Below, piece by piece: positions 11,393 to 23,612 of a DNA stretch of 64,000 nt. The stretch comes from Azolla pinnata (taxonomy: Eukaryota > Streptophyta > Polypodiopsida > Salviniales > Salviniaceae). The notes beneath the pieces were generated by a model. That model saw only the letters and a program-made list of their open reading frames with translations. It did no database searches and was not told the origin of the DNA. Position numbers and translations under genes: made by a program. Numbering within the stretch: the first letter of the stretch is position 1; every line of letters starts with the position of its first letter. The stretch covers positions 26,675 to 90,674 of the forward strand of contig JBBBWG010002559.1 of the NCBI GenBank assembly GCA_037176905.1. Direction: 5' to 3'.

Positions 11393-13095
11393 GCGTTTCT
11401 CGGTTTTTTTACCGCTTGTCTCGAATCCGATTCTGCGTCGATTTCTTGATAACTTGTCTCGAATCCGATTTTGCGTCGATTTCTTGATAACTTGTCCCGA
11501 ATCCGATTCTGCGTCGATTTCTGTATAGCTTGTCTCGAATCCGGTTCTGCGTCGATTTCTGTATAGCTTGCCGCGAATCCGATTCTGCGTCGATTTCTGT
11601 ATAGCTTGCCGTGAATCCGATTCTGCGTCGATTTCTGTATAGCTTGCCTCGAATCTGATTTTGTGCCGATTTCTGCATAGCTTCTCTCCGATCCGGTTCT
11701 GCGTTTGTTATCAACCCGGAAATGGCTTCGGACACTGCCTTCCTACATGCTATTCTCGCAATACATGTACTTGTAATCTGCAGTTCCCGGTCCTGCATTT
11801 GTGTACGCCCGCGTCTTGCCTGCATGTTTGCAGACATATACTCTGCTCGATCTTCAGGTAGGTGAGGAGATTACGAGCGTCGTGCGCTGCTTCGCTGCGA
11901 CTGTCTTTGAAACATCCGCTCGACAGTTATCCCAGCAGCGATTCATTCATTCCACTTGAATGAACGATGCTCGACTTAGCAATGTTCATTTATTCCACTT
12001 CATCGACGAGCAGTCATCGGACTACAATTCTGTGGCAATGATTCGGTGCTCCGTGACGTTTGATGTGGTCCCATTGATCGACAATCTGGGTTAGCTAGCC
12101 AAGGATTGGATTCTGTACGCATTTCAACTCCCATCCTCCCATCTCCAAAGAGGCGATCAAATCCTAGCTCGTGGTTCAAATGCAGATTGATACGTTGTAC
12201 TAGACAATGCCTTGTGCCTTGTCGAGTTTCCCTATGGCACAACAACTTGCTCACTACTTGCCTCCAATCTCCTTCATCAGCTCCCCCTTTCGGTGATCAT
12301 CGCAACGTTATTGCTCTCATTAACCAAAGCACACAAACCAACATCCTTGCCAACACAACTATACATCCCGATCAGATTGGTCCTCTCTTCAGCCAAAGCA
12401 CGCAAACCGTAGAAACATAACACTCGCAAGCTTTTGGTTTTGAAAACACAGATGTAAGTCTACTAAACGTTTGCGAATGTTATGCGTTGTTTTTTCTTTA
12501 TTTTTGAAAGAAAAAATCAAAATTGTTTTGCTTTTTTTAAGTAAAATCAATATATATTTCTTAAATTTTCAATATTTTATTAAATTTACCATTCTTCTGG
12601 TGATTTATCAATTTCGAATGCTCGAATCATTCTCAACCACGTTTGCAGCTTGCAAAAGTATGATTTGTTCTATGACGCAAACCAACCCTGAACCCCAAAT
12701 CCAAAACCCAAAACCCTAAAAACTTCCCATCACTACCGTCCACAGGCTCGACTCGGACTCATTCCGAGTCAGCATCTTCTTCTGTTTTTTCTAAACAATC
12801 TAATTGAAATCATCTTCTTCTCTTTTGTCTAAACAGTCCGATTGAAATCATCTTCTTCTGTTTTGTCAAAACAATCTGATTGAAATCTTTATTTTGTTAT
12901 GACTCTTGTGAATGCGTTTTTTTGTATTTTGAAGAGAGTTTCTTCTTGTTTTGGGTCCATTCAAATTTCTCTCATTTTTTTTCTCTTCTACGTCGCGTCT
13001 CTTGGCTTTCAAAACCTCTCTTCTTCTTCTTCTGCGAATTCTGTCTCCATCGCCATGGCTCCCGCGACAGGCTAGGGGACGACGAGCACCGGGGA
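11186..13095. other. Divergent intergenic region between the helicase and BBOF1
   Basis: Head-to-head space of 1.9 kb holding a GTC microsatellite (about 11194-11236), a GTT microsatellite (about 11358-11393), a 38-base minisatellite (11415-11703), unassigned sequence, a telo-box-like stretch at about 12680-12722 and pyrimidine-rich sequence before the BBOF1 start. I see no gene in it. Confidence 0.55.
11415..11703. repeat. 38-base minisatellite, about 7.6 copies
   Basis: Seven full units of exactly 38 bases plus a partial one, each beginning CTTGYC and containing CGAATCCGATTCTGCGTCGA. Units differ at a few positions. Successive units line up exactly at 11415 + 38n through 11681. It lies upstream of the helicase start. 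There are no unique spacers, so it is not a CRISPR array. Confidence 0.9.
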
Positions 13096-16000
13096 ATGGC
13101 CGCCATGAAGAAGCAGACGGCTCTGGCCCAGGAAGTGGCGTCTGTCATCCAGAAGGTGCAGCAGGCTGAGAAGACCAGCAACATCTACACGTAAGTAGCG
13201 TATCCCCCCCCTCTCCCCGCGGCTTCTTAGCATAATCCTGATGGAACTGTATGCTCGATCCTGGTATCGCTGCGATCGATCTCCTCGCAAAAATAGCTGC
13301 ATTTTCTCAGCTTTCCATCATAATCCAAAGGGAATGCTACGGGGGAACTTGGTTAACGCTGCAATTGATCTCCTCGAGCCACTAGCTGCATTTTCTCAGC
13401 TTCTTTTCATAATCCAAATGCAATGCTGTGGTGGAACTCAGTTAATCCTGGTGTCATCTATATGCAATGGATTCCCTTGCGCAAAATATGGCATCATCTC
13501 ACGTGAGTTTGTTAAAAAAAATGTTGTTTTGCGAGGAGGAAGACATACATGTTTAATAAAAAAATTCCGAGAATGGCTCAAGTGACAAGGAAATGATTAG
13601 TACTAAACTCAAAGACCAAATCCATCAATTCAAACTAGTATCCGTTCTTCATGTACAATACACGTGTTCACACACACACCGTTCATCTTCCAAGAGAGAA
13701 AGCGAGTGATCATTATTGTCACAGCGAGGAACAAAGAACTGCTCTGGAGGAAGCTAGGAGCTGCATAGAACGGTTGGTGACAGAATACAATAAAGTTCAA
13801 GAGGATCGAGATGTGACTCAGCAAGAAGCAGTAAGGTTTCTATTCATGGTTAAAATTCGTATAAGAACACTATAACCATTCTGACTGATATAAATAGTGC
13901 GATAAATTTGATAAGCTCCATGCTGCCGTTTTTTTATATGTACATCCAGGATTGTGGTCATGTAGAGCTTCATTTCTAGTAGGCTTATAATAGCTAAGGC
14001 GCATTGGATATCCTTTTTTTTTCTGTTTTCACTAATATGACTGTTCTTAATGCTGAACCGTGTTCTTTGTGTGTATGGGTATGTATATGAAATAGTTTGC
14101 TAGCACTGAGTTTTATGAGGAAGGCCGACGACGAGATAAAGAATACATCCGTGATCTTGAAGCAAAGCTTCAAGAGGTAATGTTCATCATGTGTTTTATT
14201 TACAGCTTTGGAGATAATTTTCACTTAATGTGGAACTAGATGATGCAAAATAATGTTTTGATTTACTCATGTATTGGAAACTCTTATTGTTAGGAAAACC
14301 TAAACAATAGATGGAAGTATTTATGAATCTGGAAAGAAACAGAATGAAAGTTATTAGATTACTGTAAAATCATCAAGCAGAAACATTTGTTCCAACAATC
14401 AAAGCAATTTTTTTGTGGCTGCTCATGGATAGATCATGTGGATACTGCTCATGTATAGTACACGTGGATACCAGAAATGGATAATGCGCATGGATAGCTA
14501 CATTCCTTGCAAGAGTTGGCAAGAGTTCCTCCTAGGATGTATATGGTCATATGCATTCCCATTACATAGCATTTTGCCCTATGTACAAATCAATGTTTTG
14601 GGTGTTGGATCAGTTAACCACTCAAGTAGAGTGTGACTCAAATATGCAGTGGTGATGTTGGAGGTGACGAGACTCTTCTGCACGCCAATGATGTAACTAC
14701 CCGTCAAATTATTGTAATTTGCAAACTGCAGAAGAAATGGGTTCAGTGTGATGAGGGTGGGTATGATTCACCTCAAATCTGGAGTTTTCTGTCCAATTTA
14801 TTGCAACTTATATGGTGTAATATGTTGGAAGTGGCCCACTGGAGTTTTCCTGCGACTCAATGTTCCCTTGTGTTTTATTAGAGTTTGACTGCTAGAGATA
14901 GATCATCAGGTTGCTTCACGATGCCTTGCATTGGTCCTATAGCTCGATATCATGCCCTTTCTGTTATTTTGCTTGTTATACCCTGGAGTTACGAAGTCAA
15001 TGCATGCACAATATTATTTTTGAGTCAGAGGAGCTGCACATCGTTCAGTAATCTCAATAATTTTCATTTAGACTTCAGAGCTAGTACCTTGCCAGATTAT
15101 CAAAGGCATTTTGTAAAGCCTCAAATGTGATAAGGTTACTAAAATGCTTTTCTCCTCCTGGCTTCCATGATATGTACAACACAGTTACTGTTTCTATGTC
15201 TGAAAGAAACACAAGGCAAAGGTGTTTGAATATTTGAAGACTCTATACCAGTTTAGGTGGCTTATCTTGTACATTCACCATGGTTTTCTCCGAGAGAGAG
15301 AAATACTTTATGATATTTGCTGCTTTACTACATTCGACACAATTGTCTCCTCATGGAACAGGTGTGCCTTGCTGGAATGGTTTTATGTATGGTTGGTGAT
15401 AGATCAAGCAGAGACCAGAAGGGTATGTTTTCAATTCTTACAGTCAACATGGGCATCTAGTAAAATAATGAGTTTTGAACCCGACTTATGGTTCAATAAG
15501 TGTATAGCTACCACCTGAGGTAGATGGACAAAGAAAATTAGTAACTTAAGAAGGTGCATCATTGAAAGGGTATTAAAGGTCCCAGCATGCTAGCAGATCT
15601 AAAGAATGATGATATTTGGAATGCATGAAATGCAAAATTAATCATTTTAAGTGGAACTGCCTAGGTTTAGAAGGATTGTGGGTGTTCACTTTTAGTGAAG
15701 TATAGGTTTGAGCTATTAGACATGCTTCTTCGAGAGAAATTCTTCATGACTGAATCAGAAGTTAGCTTACTCATTGATATTGGGTTTTCTTCACTTCAAC
15801 AGTTTTATCTTTGGAAAGCCCATGCTCTAACTTTGTCATGATGTCAGTCAGCTTCTTTTCGTATAATTTTCGTTGTCAAACACCTGTTCAAGAAGAGAAG
15901 TTTGGAGCTATTTTTCCAAATGACAAGACTAACTATAGTAAGAGTGGAGGAACCAAAGAATTTTTCAATTGATGTGCAAATTGGATTGTTACGCTATCAT

Positions 16001-19000
16001 CTTTGCCATTCATCACATAAATAGACGTGGATGTAGATGAAAGTCACTGAACCACCCACTTCAGGCACAAAAATGTATGCCTGCCTAATGTTTTCCGTCT
16101 TTCCATTTCTTTCTTTTTATGTAAGGCAGAAAGAAGAATATATCACGTGCATTCAGATAGAGTGGGAGGAGAAAACGAAACAGCAAATCTCAACTCTTGC
16201 CAAAGAAAAATCTGAAATTGTTCATCAATTGCATGCTGTGCAGGACGAACTCCAATCTCTTCATAAGTTTCGTACTTGCCAGGTAGATATACGATCCCCT
16301 TATTTCTGATGGCTGTTTATTGTGTGATGTGCCATTGAGTTGGACAGCCATAAATTTTTCGTCTTGGATTCTGTCTCAATTTCCTTAACAAGATTATAGG
16401 CCAATCCTCTTCTATTTCTTATAGCAGTTGGCTTCTTATGTATTGGTGGTGGCTCCATCTCTCTATTTCCACTAGTACAATATGAATGGGATTAAAGAAT
16501 ACAGAAATTTGAGGGTTCTCTTTTGGTTCCATCTTTGTTTCTATAAGTTGGTGGTCGACCTGTTGGTGGTAGTAATATATTTCTTCCTTTTTAAGCAAGG
16601 CAGCAAGAACTTATGTCAAGCAATAATGAGCTGTGAGCAATGATATAATGTCATGTAATGCTATGTCTTGTGTCATGGTACAGATCGAGATTGAAGAAGA
16701 GCTTAAAAAAGGGAAAGAGCGGCTGATTGAACAGCAAGAAAAGGAGAAAAATAACCTCGTGGAACTGGAGAGGAAGTACATGGAACAAGTATGCAACAAC
16801 CTTTCAGTGGTCGTGAACTTTTTTCAATCATAAAAAATTTAGACATGACATATTGATGTCTTTCAGGGCAATCATTTGAAACGAGACTATGAGAAAAGTT
16901 TGGCCGAGATACATGCGCAACTTGAGAAGGAGATCGAGGAGCATGTTGGAACCAAAATCATGCACATTCTCCAAGATGTTGGTCTTTCCAATGCAAAACA
17001 CTAATAGGAAGATGTGTAGTACTATTGCAGTCTAAAAATGGTCAAGTATTCAACTTTGTTTTGCAAATGTCACCATTATCCTGAACATCATCCCTCTGGT
17101 TTGGAAACCTTGATCATCGTATTGCTTATGATGAAGCTCTAAGCGTTGAAGTAACCTTATGACCAGGTGTAATTATCCTATAAATATAGTCCTCTACGGA
17201 TTACATTTTAGTAACCGAGATGGTGTATCCTTTTTTTATTCATTTAGAAACTATTGTTTGGAACATTCTTGGACACGGGTCACCTATCATGACTCAGTTT
17301 TACGTTTATGGTACCATCATGTGTTACTTAGAGATCAAAAAGTTGAGCAGGGATTGTCATTTCTCATAATTGGGAGTGACCTCTTCTAGGATAGGGAAAA
17401 ACCCTTCTTTGGGTAAGGCTGCAGTCAATATATGAGATAATGTACGTCCTAATTAGACTATATGGTAATCAGAGTAATAAAACAAGTATTTTTTGTTACT
17501 CCAGCTCATATACTTTATCTAGTTGCTCTTCATGATATAGTGACCACTTGGATTCAGATAGAATTTAGCTAGGAATGTTTTACTTTAAGAGTACAAATTA
17601 TTGTGGGTCATTCTGTCTTCTCCTTTAAACGTCTTAAAAGGCACCCTCTGTGAAAAGTTTTGCTTTTTAATCATGGAAAACCTTTTGTACTCTTGCGAAA
17701 CATCCTTTGTCTGATGCTTATTCATTTTGATGAGCAGAGAAACTGATAGAAATGTCACTTGGCACATTCTTGTAGAATGAGAGATTGCAAGAAGAGCTGA
17801 GGATGCATGTTGAAGTCACAAATGGTCTCCAAAAGGAAAAATCTGCATTGCAGTTAGAGGCTGCAAAATTAGCTCGTGATGTTGATCTATTACGGCAAGC
17901 TGAAACCCTCCACCTTCAGCGGAGCTCAACTCAAGCACGATGTATTTCTGGCAATAGCAATAAGGTATTCTTATTTGCATCTGGATATTGTGAATGTTTA
18001 AAAGATGCCTGTCATCATTTCACAGCACTGGTTTTCAAACTGACAGTATGTTTCCCTGAAGGTTTTCTAAATTTTACAACCAATAGTAAACAGAATAAAA
18101 TGTGGTTGTCTTGAATAATGAGTACTACGGAGCTGAATGTTTTTATAAAAATGCATCTCTTACATTTTTCTCAGCAAGCCCTTTTTGGCAAGGTTGCGTA
18201 AGAGCAAAGCAGTGAAGGGTGGAGAATAACGTTGATTACCTTTAGGTGGATTACTTTAGAAAGCACATCCCTCCAAACACCTTAGCGCCCCCAAAATGTA
18301 TTGCACCCTGTGTCGAGGATGTGCATCTCATACATCATGGGTTCTGTGGATGGAGTTATTCATACAGTGCTGAAGCATCTCCAATGACAACATTGCATCG
18401 TTTTCTCTTGATATTTGAACGGTTTTGCTTTCTATATCCCAGATTTTATGAGTCTTGCATTCTCAAGTCCTTTGCTAAGGTTTCTTAGTTTCATTCCTAT
18501 AAGGAGGATCCTGCCCCTACTGTCATATACGAGTGTAACTGGTCTTGTGATTTCATAATGTATCTGAGTTTAATTGTATAGCTTTAGGATTTGTAAAAAG
18601 TAAGAAGAGGAGAGAGACTCGATTCTTGATTAACAGCTCCAAAAGTTAGAGAAAAGCTTGGGTCAAGTGATCCGGCAATATAGTGCCGAGAGAATGGAGA
18701 TTGAAGAGGAGCATAAGAAACAAACGGCTGCCCTGCAGGCTGAAAAACAGGTACATTGCATTAGCCTCTAGTTTATCTTTCATGAATGCTGGTACTTTCC
18801 ACTCGCGACTTGGTGTTCCATCTATATTCATCGGATTATGCTAGACACTGAAACGGTTGGCGCAAACTAAAATCCATGAACTGAGGAAAGTGAGGCAACT
18901 TGCACAACAAATGCTGAAGGAACGTGGAGAGGTGGAAAGTTTCCTGATCGAGTCTTTGCATCATGTGATGGAACATATTCAAACTTCGAAAAACAATTCA

Positions 19001-19486
19001 AAGAAGGCACCTCTCAATAACATGTCATCTCGGGGTGCAGTTCAAGTAACTAGAATGGCTCTGCCCATGAGTAGCCTGTCTACAAGCAGTTCTCATCGGT
19101 TTGCTACGGCCAGCGCTGGTGCCTCACCACCCTCTTCTTTAATCCGCTGTAAGACAAGTCCTCAGCTGCTTTCAACTGGGAAGACTAGTAGCCAGGAAGC
19201 TCTGGTATCGAAGAGTAATGTGGAAACTACGCCGATCAACATCATGCACAGCCTGAAGCAAGTCCCAGTGAGATTGTTCGGTAACCCCAAGGTGGACATC
19301 TCCCAATTGACATGGGAGGACAGAGAGAAAGTTTTGAGGTATTTGTTCCAAAAGATACATAGCTCCCAGAGTCAAACAATGGCATCCGCAGCAGCCGATG
19401 ATGCCGCGTACCCATCCCATCATAGCGGGTATGACTTGCTGTACAAATCTCTCACAAATGATGATGATATTCTCGGCATCAGCTAG
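13096..19486 (+). CDS. BBOF1: Basal body-orientation factor 1 (BBOF1/CCDC176) homologue
   Basis: Nine exons (13096-13190, 13725-13830, 14096-14176, 16157-16282, 16684-16788, 16867-16977, 17776-17964, 18637-18750, 18845-19486) give 522 residues, close to the 529 of human BBOF1. BBOF1 is a coiled-coil protein of motile cilia that aligns and maintains basal bodies and axonemes. Residues 1-340 are an almost unbroken charged coiled coil. Two blocks match human BBOF1 as I remember it: VRQLAQQMLKERGEVESFLI against VKKLAKNILDERTEVERFFL, and LTWEDREKVLRYLFQK (about 465-480) against LTWEQKEKVLRLLFAK. The start ATG at 13096 follows an in-frame upstream region without a better Met. Intron 3 (14177-16156) is the longest and holds nothing recognisable. 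Flowering plants lack motile cilia, so this gene points to flagellate sperm. Confidence 0.88.
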
Positions 19487-21028
19487 CTGAAGCTTGGTAC
19501 AAAATTACTACTGGCTGAATAATTCTTGGAAGTGATCGACGAAAAAGGATTTTGGAAGCTTGCTCTCTCTCAGGAATGGATGAATAGATGGATAATGAGC
19601 GCGTCGAATGTTGATCGGTTATCTTATATACTGTTTGCTTTCTAGTTGGAGTTGACAGAGCATGCAATCAGGATAGCAATCAATATGGTCAGAATGGAAG
19701 CCCATGGAAATGTCGCGAAGCAGGGTAAGCGAATTGAGGAGTCACGGAGAAGAAGAAAGTGTGTACACATAGAAAATCTCCATTATTTGTTGCCATCTCC
19801 AATTCCTTTTGATCCGATCCGACCCTTAAAATCATTTTGAGTGAGGGTGGTTCTAAGCGAGGAGCGAGCAATGTCTTCTTTTGTAGAAATAAGAAGAGGG
19901 AAAACCATAGTTCGATCGCTGTGCACTCTTATCATTGATTAAAAACTCAACTTGCAAGCAATGCATGCTACAGAAGCTCGATCCAAAATGGACGAGTGTT
20001 GTTTGGTAGAAAAATCACCCATTGGGATCATCTACGATTCGGTAAGCTGTTGCACTTGATCGCGTGTCCTTGCTTACGTCCACTGGCGGAAATGTTTGAT
20101 GCATTACCTAAATGTCAAAGAGGTTAAATACCATGTTCTTGTCATCAATCGTCTAGCCATAGTTTTGTTTGCTCTCTATTCACCTAGCAACAAGTTAAAT
20201 GGTTACAAACACAAACTTCCAATAGTTGTGAATCCATTTGTCAAGCCATAGATCACGGATCTTAAAGAATGAGTGCATTTGCAATCTTCTTGGCATAGTT
20301 GTGTTGGCTCTCCAATCTCCTAGCAAGAAGTTGAATGGTTACAAACACAAACTTCTGGTAGTGTGAATCTATGCATCAGTGTCAGATCTCTGGTCACCTA
20401 GCAAGAAGTTAAATGGTTACAAACACGAACTTCTAGTAGTGTGAATCTATGCATTGGGCCATAGATCATGGACAATACAACAAGGGACTTCTTATAGAAT
20501 TGGAGCATTCCCAATTGAAGTTTCTAAGCTTTTTGGAAGTAGATGCAAATCGATGCACTAAGCTGCCCTGGATTACGCTACTGAAGCATTCTGGAGGCAT
20601 ACCTTGGCATGTAGAGCATTCCAGCATGTAGTTATAATCTTCTTTCAGTTTTCTAGCCAATCTGCTAAACTTCCCTGCAACTAAGGCGCCACAGAACTCT
20701 TGTTCTTAGTAAATTCTCATTCGCCAACACAGTATCTTGATGACTACAATGTGTGTATAAACCTGAACCGAATGTTTTTCTTATCGTGGGTATGGCCGTC
20801 GTTGTAACCAATGTCTATTGTGTACTTGAGGCAGGTTAACAGCTTTTTGGTACTTAGATGATTTGGACGTGTGTTTCAGAGCTTCTTGATTTGAGATACA
20901 GAATCAATATCAATTTCACAAGAAGAAATACATTTCCGGGTTGATATGTAAAGGTGGATCAAAAACTGCGCGAAAAACCAAGGCTCAACGGCGTCACTTG
21001 ATTCCGATTCAGTTATGATCGGTAATGA
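19487..21028. other. Intergenic space between convergent BBOF1 and DNALI1
   Basis: 3' UTRs of both genes are expected here. The only structure seen is the local repeat at 20153-20470. No gene is recognised. Confidence 0.6.
20153..20470. repeat. Three diverged copies of a 75-130 base unit
   Basis: The string ACCTAGCAACAAGTTAAATG or a close variant followed by GGTTACAAACACAAACTTC recurs near 20188, 20317 and 20396. Each copy is followed by a GTGTGAATCTATGCAT-like tail. This is a local tandem duplication with no coding signal. Confidence 0.7.
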
Positions 21029-23206
21029 TTATTTCTTTGCTGGAGCTAAGAAAGCTTCGAGCTGAGTCTTTAATTGTTTGTTGGACTTGGTATAATAAGC
21101 GATCTCTTCAGCATGTTTCTTGTCCTCATATGCCTTTCTCTCACTCTCTCGTTTCTCGATGAGATCACATTTGTTCTGCCAACCATATCGTTAACATATA
21201 TGTTTAGAAAAACTTAAGTACAGCGAATCAGGTCAACTCAATGAATGTGCAGCTTCAAATCCCAAATTTTGGCCAGAATGGAGGCTACCTTCCATTCCGC
21301 AACTTGGCGATCCAATTCTTTGATTTCAATCTCTAACTGTATGTATACCATCAAGAAAGGTCAGCAATTTCAAGAATTTCCAATATTCGACATTGTCAAA
21401 AGTATGCAACAAGTGTCAATGGTTGATTAAAACAAATGTTGTTCTGATGGTTGGGTGTGTAATATGAAGCTTTTGCCTGCTGAATTCGAGTTTCCATATT
21501 CGCTTTTCCGCAGTCTGCTTGCAGCGCCTTTCTCAGTCCAAATGCGACGCTGCTCTCGTAGAGGGTTTGATATGCAGCAATGGTCTGTCAAGATATCAGA
21601 AGACTCTATTAATGAAATCCTGACATTAATTTCCTTCAGATTGCCCGACAGTCTGTATAACTTTCAGCCAGTCTGTCTCGCCAATTTGTGACCGATATCA
21701 TCATTATTAGAGTGCCTTACCCTAATAATCTTGGAAATGTGGCATCCTTGGTATGCGGCTAAAAATTACGAGATAAGATTCATGTAATAGAGATAATGAT
21801 CAGAGAACTCGACTGGTATCTCTATCGACATGCAACCGATAAATGGCAAACAGCAAGCAGGTAAAAAGCCTTTGGAAATCGAGGTTTTTATCCTACCATT
21901 CGAAGCTCATCGCGCACTCGCAGGAGCAAGACGCCCCTCTCGGCACAATTCACGGTCACTTGACGGATGATCTCATCAAAGCACTGCATCATTCAAAATG
22001 CTAAGCTGATGATATATCTATCAAAATAGGAGATCGTACTAGTTTATATATCTCACGGTTCAAGTTTTTTAAAAGATTGCCATTTTCCCACATTGTCAGA
22101 TATCCACAATACTGAAAACATCGGTGATTTTATCAGGTAAGGCAATAGATAACCAGTTCCGTATCCCCAAAAGCCGCTTTAACTAGAGATGGATTCATCG
22201 AGTTGAACGAAAACCTGGGCATACAGCTCTTCCCGGATAGGACATATCCCTGTCTCACGAGCCTGCCTCCTTTGCAACTCCTGGTCCAGCTTCTCCTGAG
22301 AGCATCATTGCATTATACTACGTAAGTCTACAATACAGGAAACAAAAGTATGAATCTGGAACGAATAGTTGATCAAGTCCTGGGAGAACATGAATCGAGT
22401 CCTTCTTTGCCTTGCCTGAAGGTTCACCACATCAAGCCTTGTTGCAGGCGAGCTAGAGACATGTTGGATATACTTGGCACCTTCATCCGACCATATCCTA
22501 TCAATTTGCGTAACAGCCATGTTACTTTGTATCAAAAAAACAAGTTTTTTCGTCTCCAACATCTAAATGCATATCTTGGCAAGAGACTGTAGCAACATAT
22601 ACCTTGGTGGGAGAAGAGAATCTAGCACATCTTCCGTTTGCAGTACGTTGGGCTTCTGCTGCTCTGTGCCAGCTTTCTTGCCCTGGCCATGTCAACAAAC
22701 ATCACCATATCCCACGCATTTGAACAATATATATACATATATACAGAGCTAATTATGCATTGATCGCAACGAGTTTCATCAGCACAGAATGCGCAAACAT
22801 TTGCGATTCGTTGTCCGATCTCCGTGCACGCGATAGTGTGTGCGGAAATGCTTCGGATCCCATGGATTTTCTGCCATGCCTTTCGCTACACAATCTGCAG
22901 GCCTCACCAACTCCGCCTGCTCTCCGATGGGCATCGATCAGCGCACGATGCAGAGAGGCATGATGCTATGGATTTGCGCAAGCACACACGAAAAGAATCA
23001 CTGGATGCAAGAGAAATGTGCACCCGAGAGAGGAAGCGATGGTGGCATACAGCTTTGGATTTGTCCTTGGCCGGCGGGAGGGGGGCGGAGTCCTTGGTGG
23101 TGATGATGCTGGGGTTGTTGTACTTGACGAGGGAAGGCCACGCCGCGCGAGCATCGTCCGGCTTTAGGGTTTGTTGCTGCTCTGCGCTTGCAGCAGACTC
23201 CCCCAT
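21029..23206 (-). CDS. DNALI1: Axonemal inner-arm dynein light chain p28 (DNALI1/IDA4)
   Basis: Eight exons (23051-23206, 22603-22682, 22416-22497, 22215-22295, 21897-21983, 21477-21584, 21289-21336, 21029-21175) give 262 residues; human DNALI1 and Chlamydomonas p28 are of similar length. p28 binds single-headed inner-arm dyneins with actin and is needed for flagellar beating. Diagnostic blocks in order: SLVKYNNP near residue 25, SSPATRLDVVNLQ, RRQARETGICPIREELYAQ, CFDEIIRQVTVNCAERGVLL, TIAAYQTLYESSVAFGLRKA, and a C-terminal coiled coil with LIEKRESERK and a LAPAKK end. Two introns start with GC (donors at 22415-22414 and 21476-21475); both are required to keep alignment with the family. Its start is 406 bases from that of the divergent PPR gene. 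Together with BBOF1 it implies motile sperm. Confidence 0.94.
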
Positions 23207-23612
23207 CGCGGGCTAGGGTTTGGGGATTGCTCTTTCCTTCTTGTTCTTGCTGTTGTCGTCGTCGTTCCTGGATCGGTGTTCTGGGAATGCCAAACAGCGG
23301 AATCGAGGGAGAAGAGATGAAAATGGCGGCGGATCGAAGGAGGAAGGAAGCAGATGCAGAATCAGATGCAGAAGCGGAAGCGGAAGCAGAAGCAGAAGCA
23401 GAGGCAGAATCGAAGGCGCAGAAGCGATGGCGCACAAGGAAAACGGCCCGCGACCTTTCGAAAATAGAACTTCGTTTTTCTGCGAATTTCTCTCGTCTTT
23501 CTTTCTTTCGTTCTTTCGTTCTTTCTTTCGTTCTTTTCTGGGCACGAAAGAAATCAAGAAATGAGATCGCTTCTCTCTCCCTCTCTCTCTCTCTCCTCCG
23601 CAGTCGAGGAGC
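23207..23612. promoter_or_regulatory. Short bidirectional promoter region, DNALI1 / PPR
   Basis: Only 406 bases separate the two divergent starts. The space contains a telo-box-like CTAGGGTTTGGGG just upstream of the DNALI1 ATG, a GAAGCA-type microsatellite (about 23340-23412), TTTCTTTCG repeats (23490-23540) and a CT run (23577-23596). A shared promoter is inferred from geometry only. Confidence 0.45.

Noticed and set aside
11415-11703. Possible CRISPR-like array (38-base regular repeats)
   Set aside because: There are no unique spacers, units diverge gradually and the host is a plant. It is a minisatellite.
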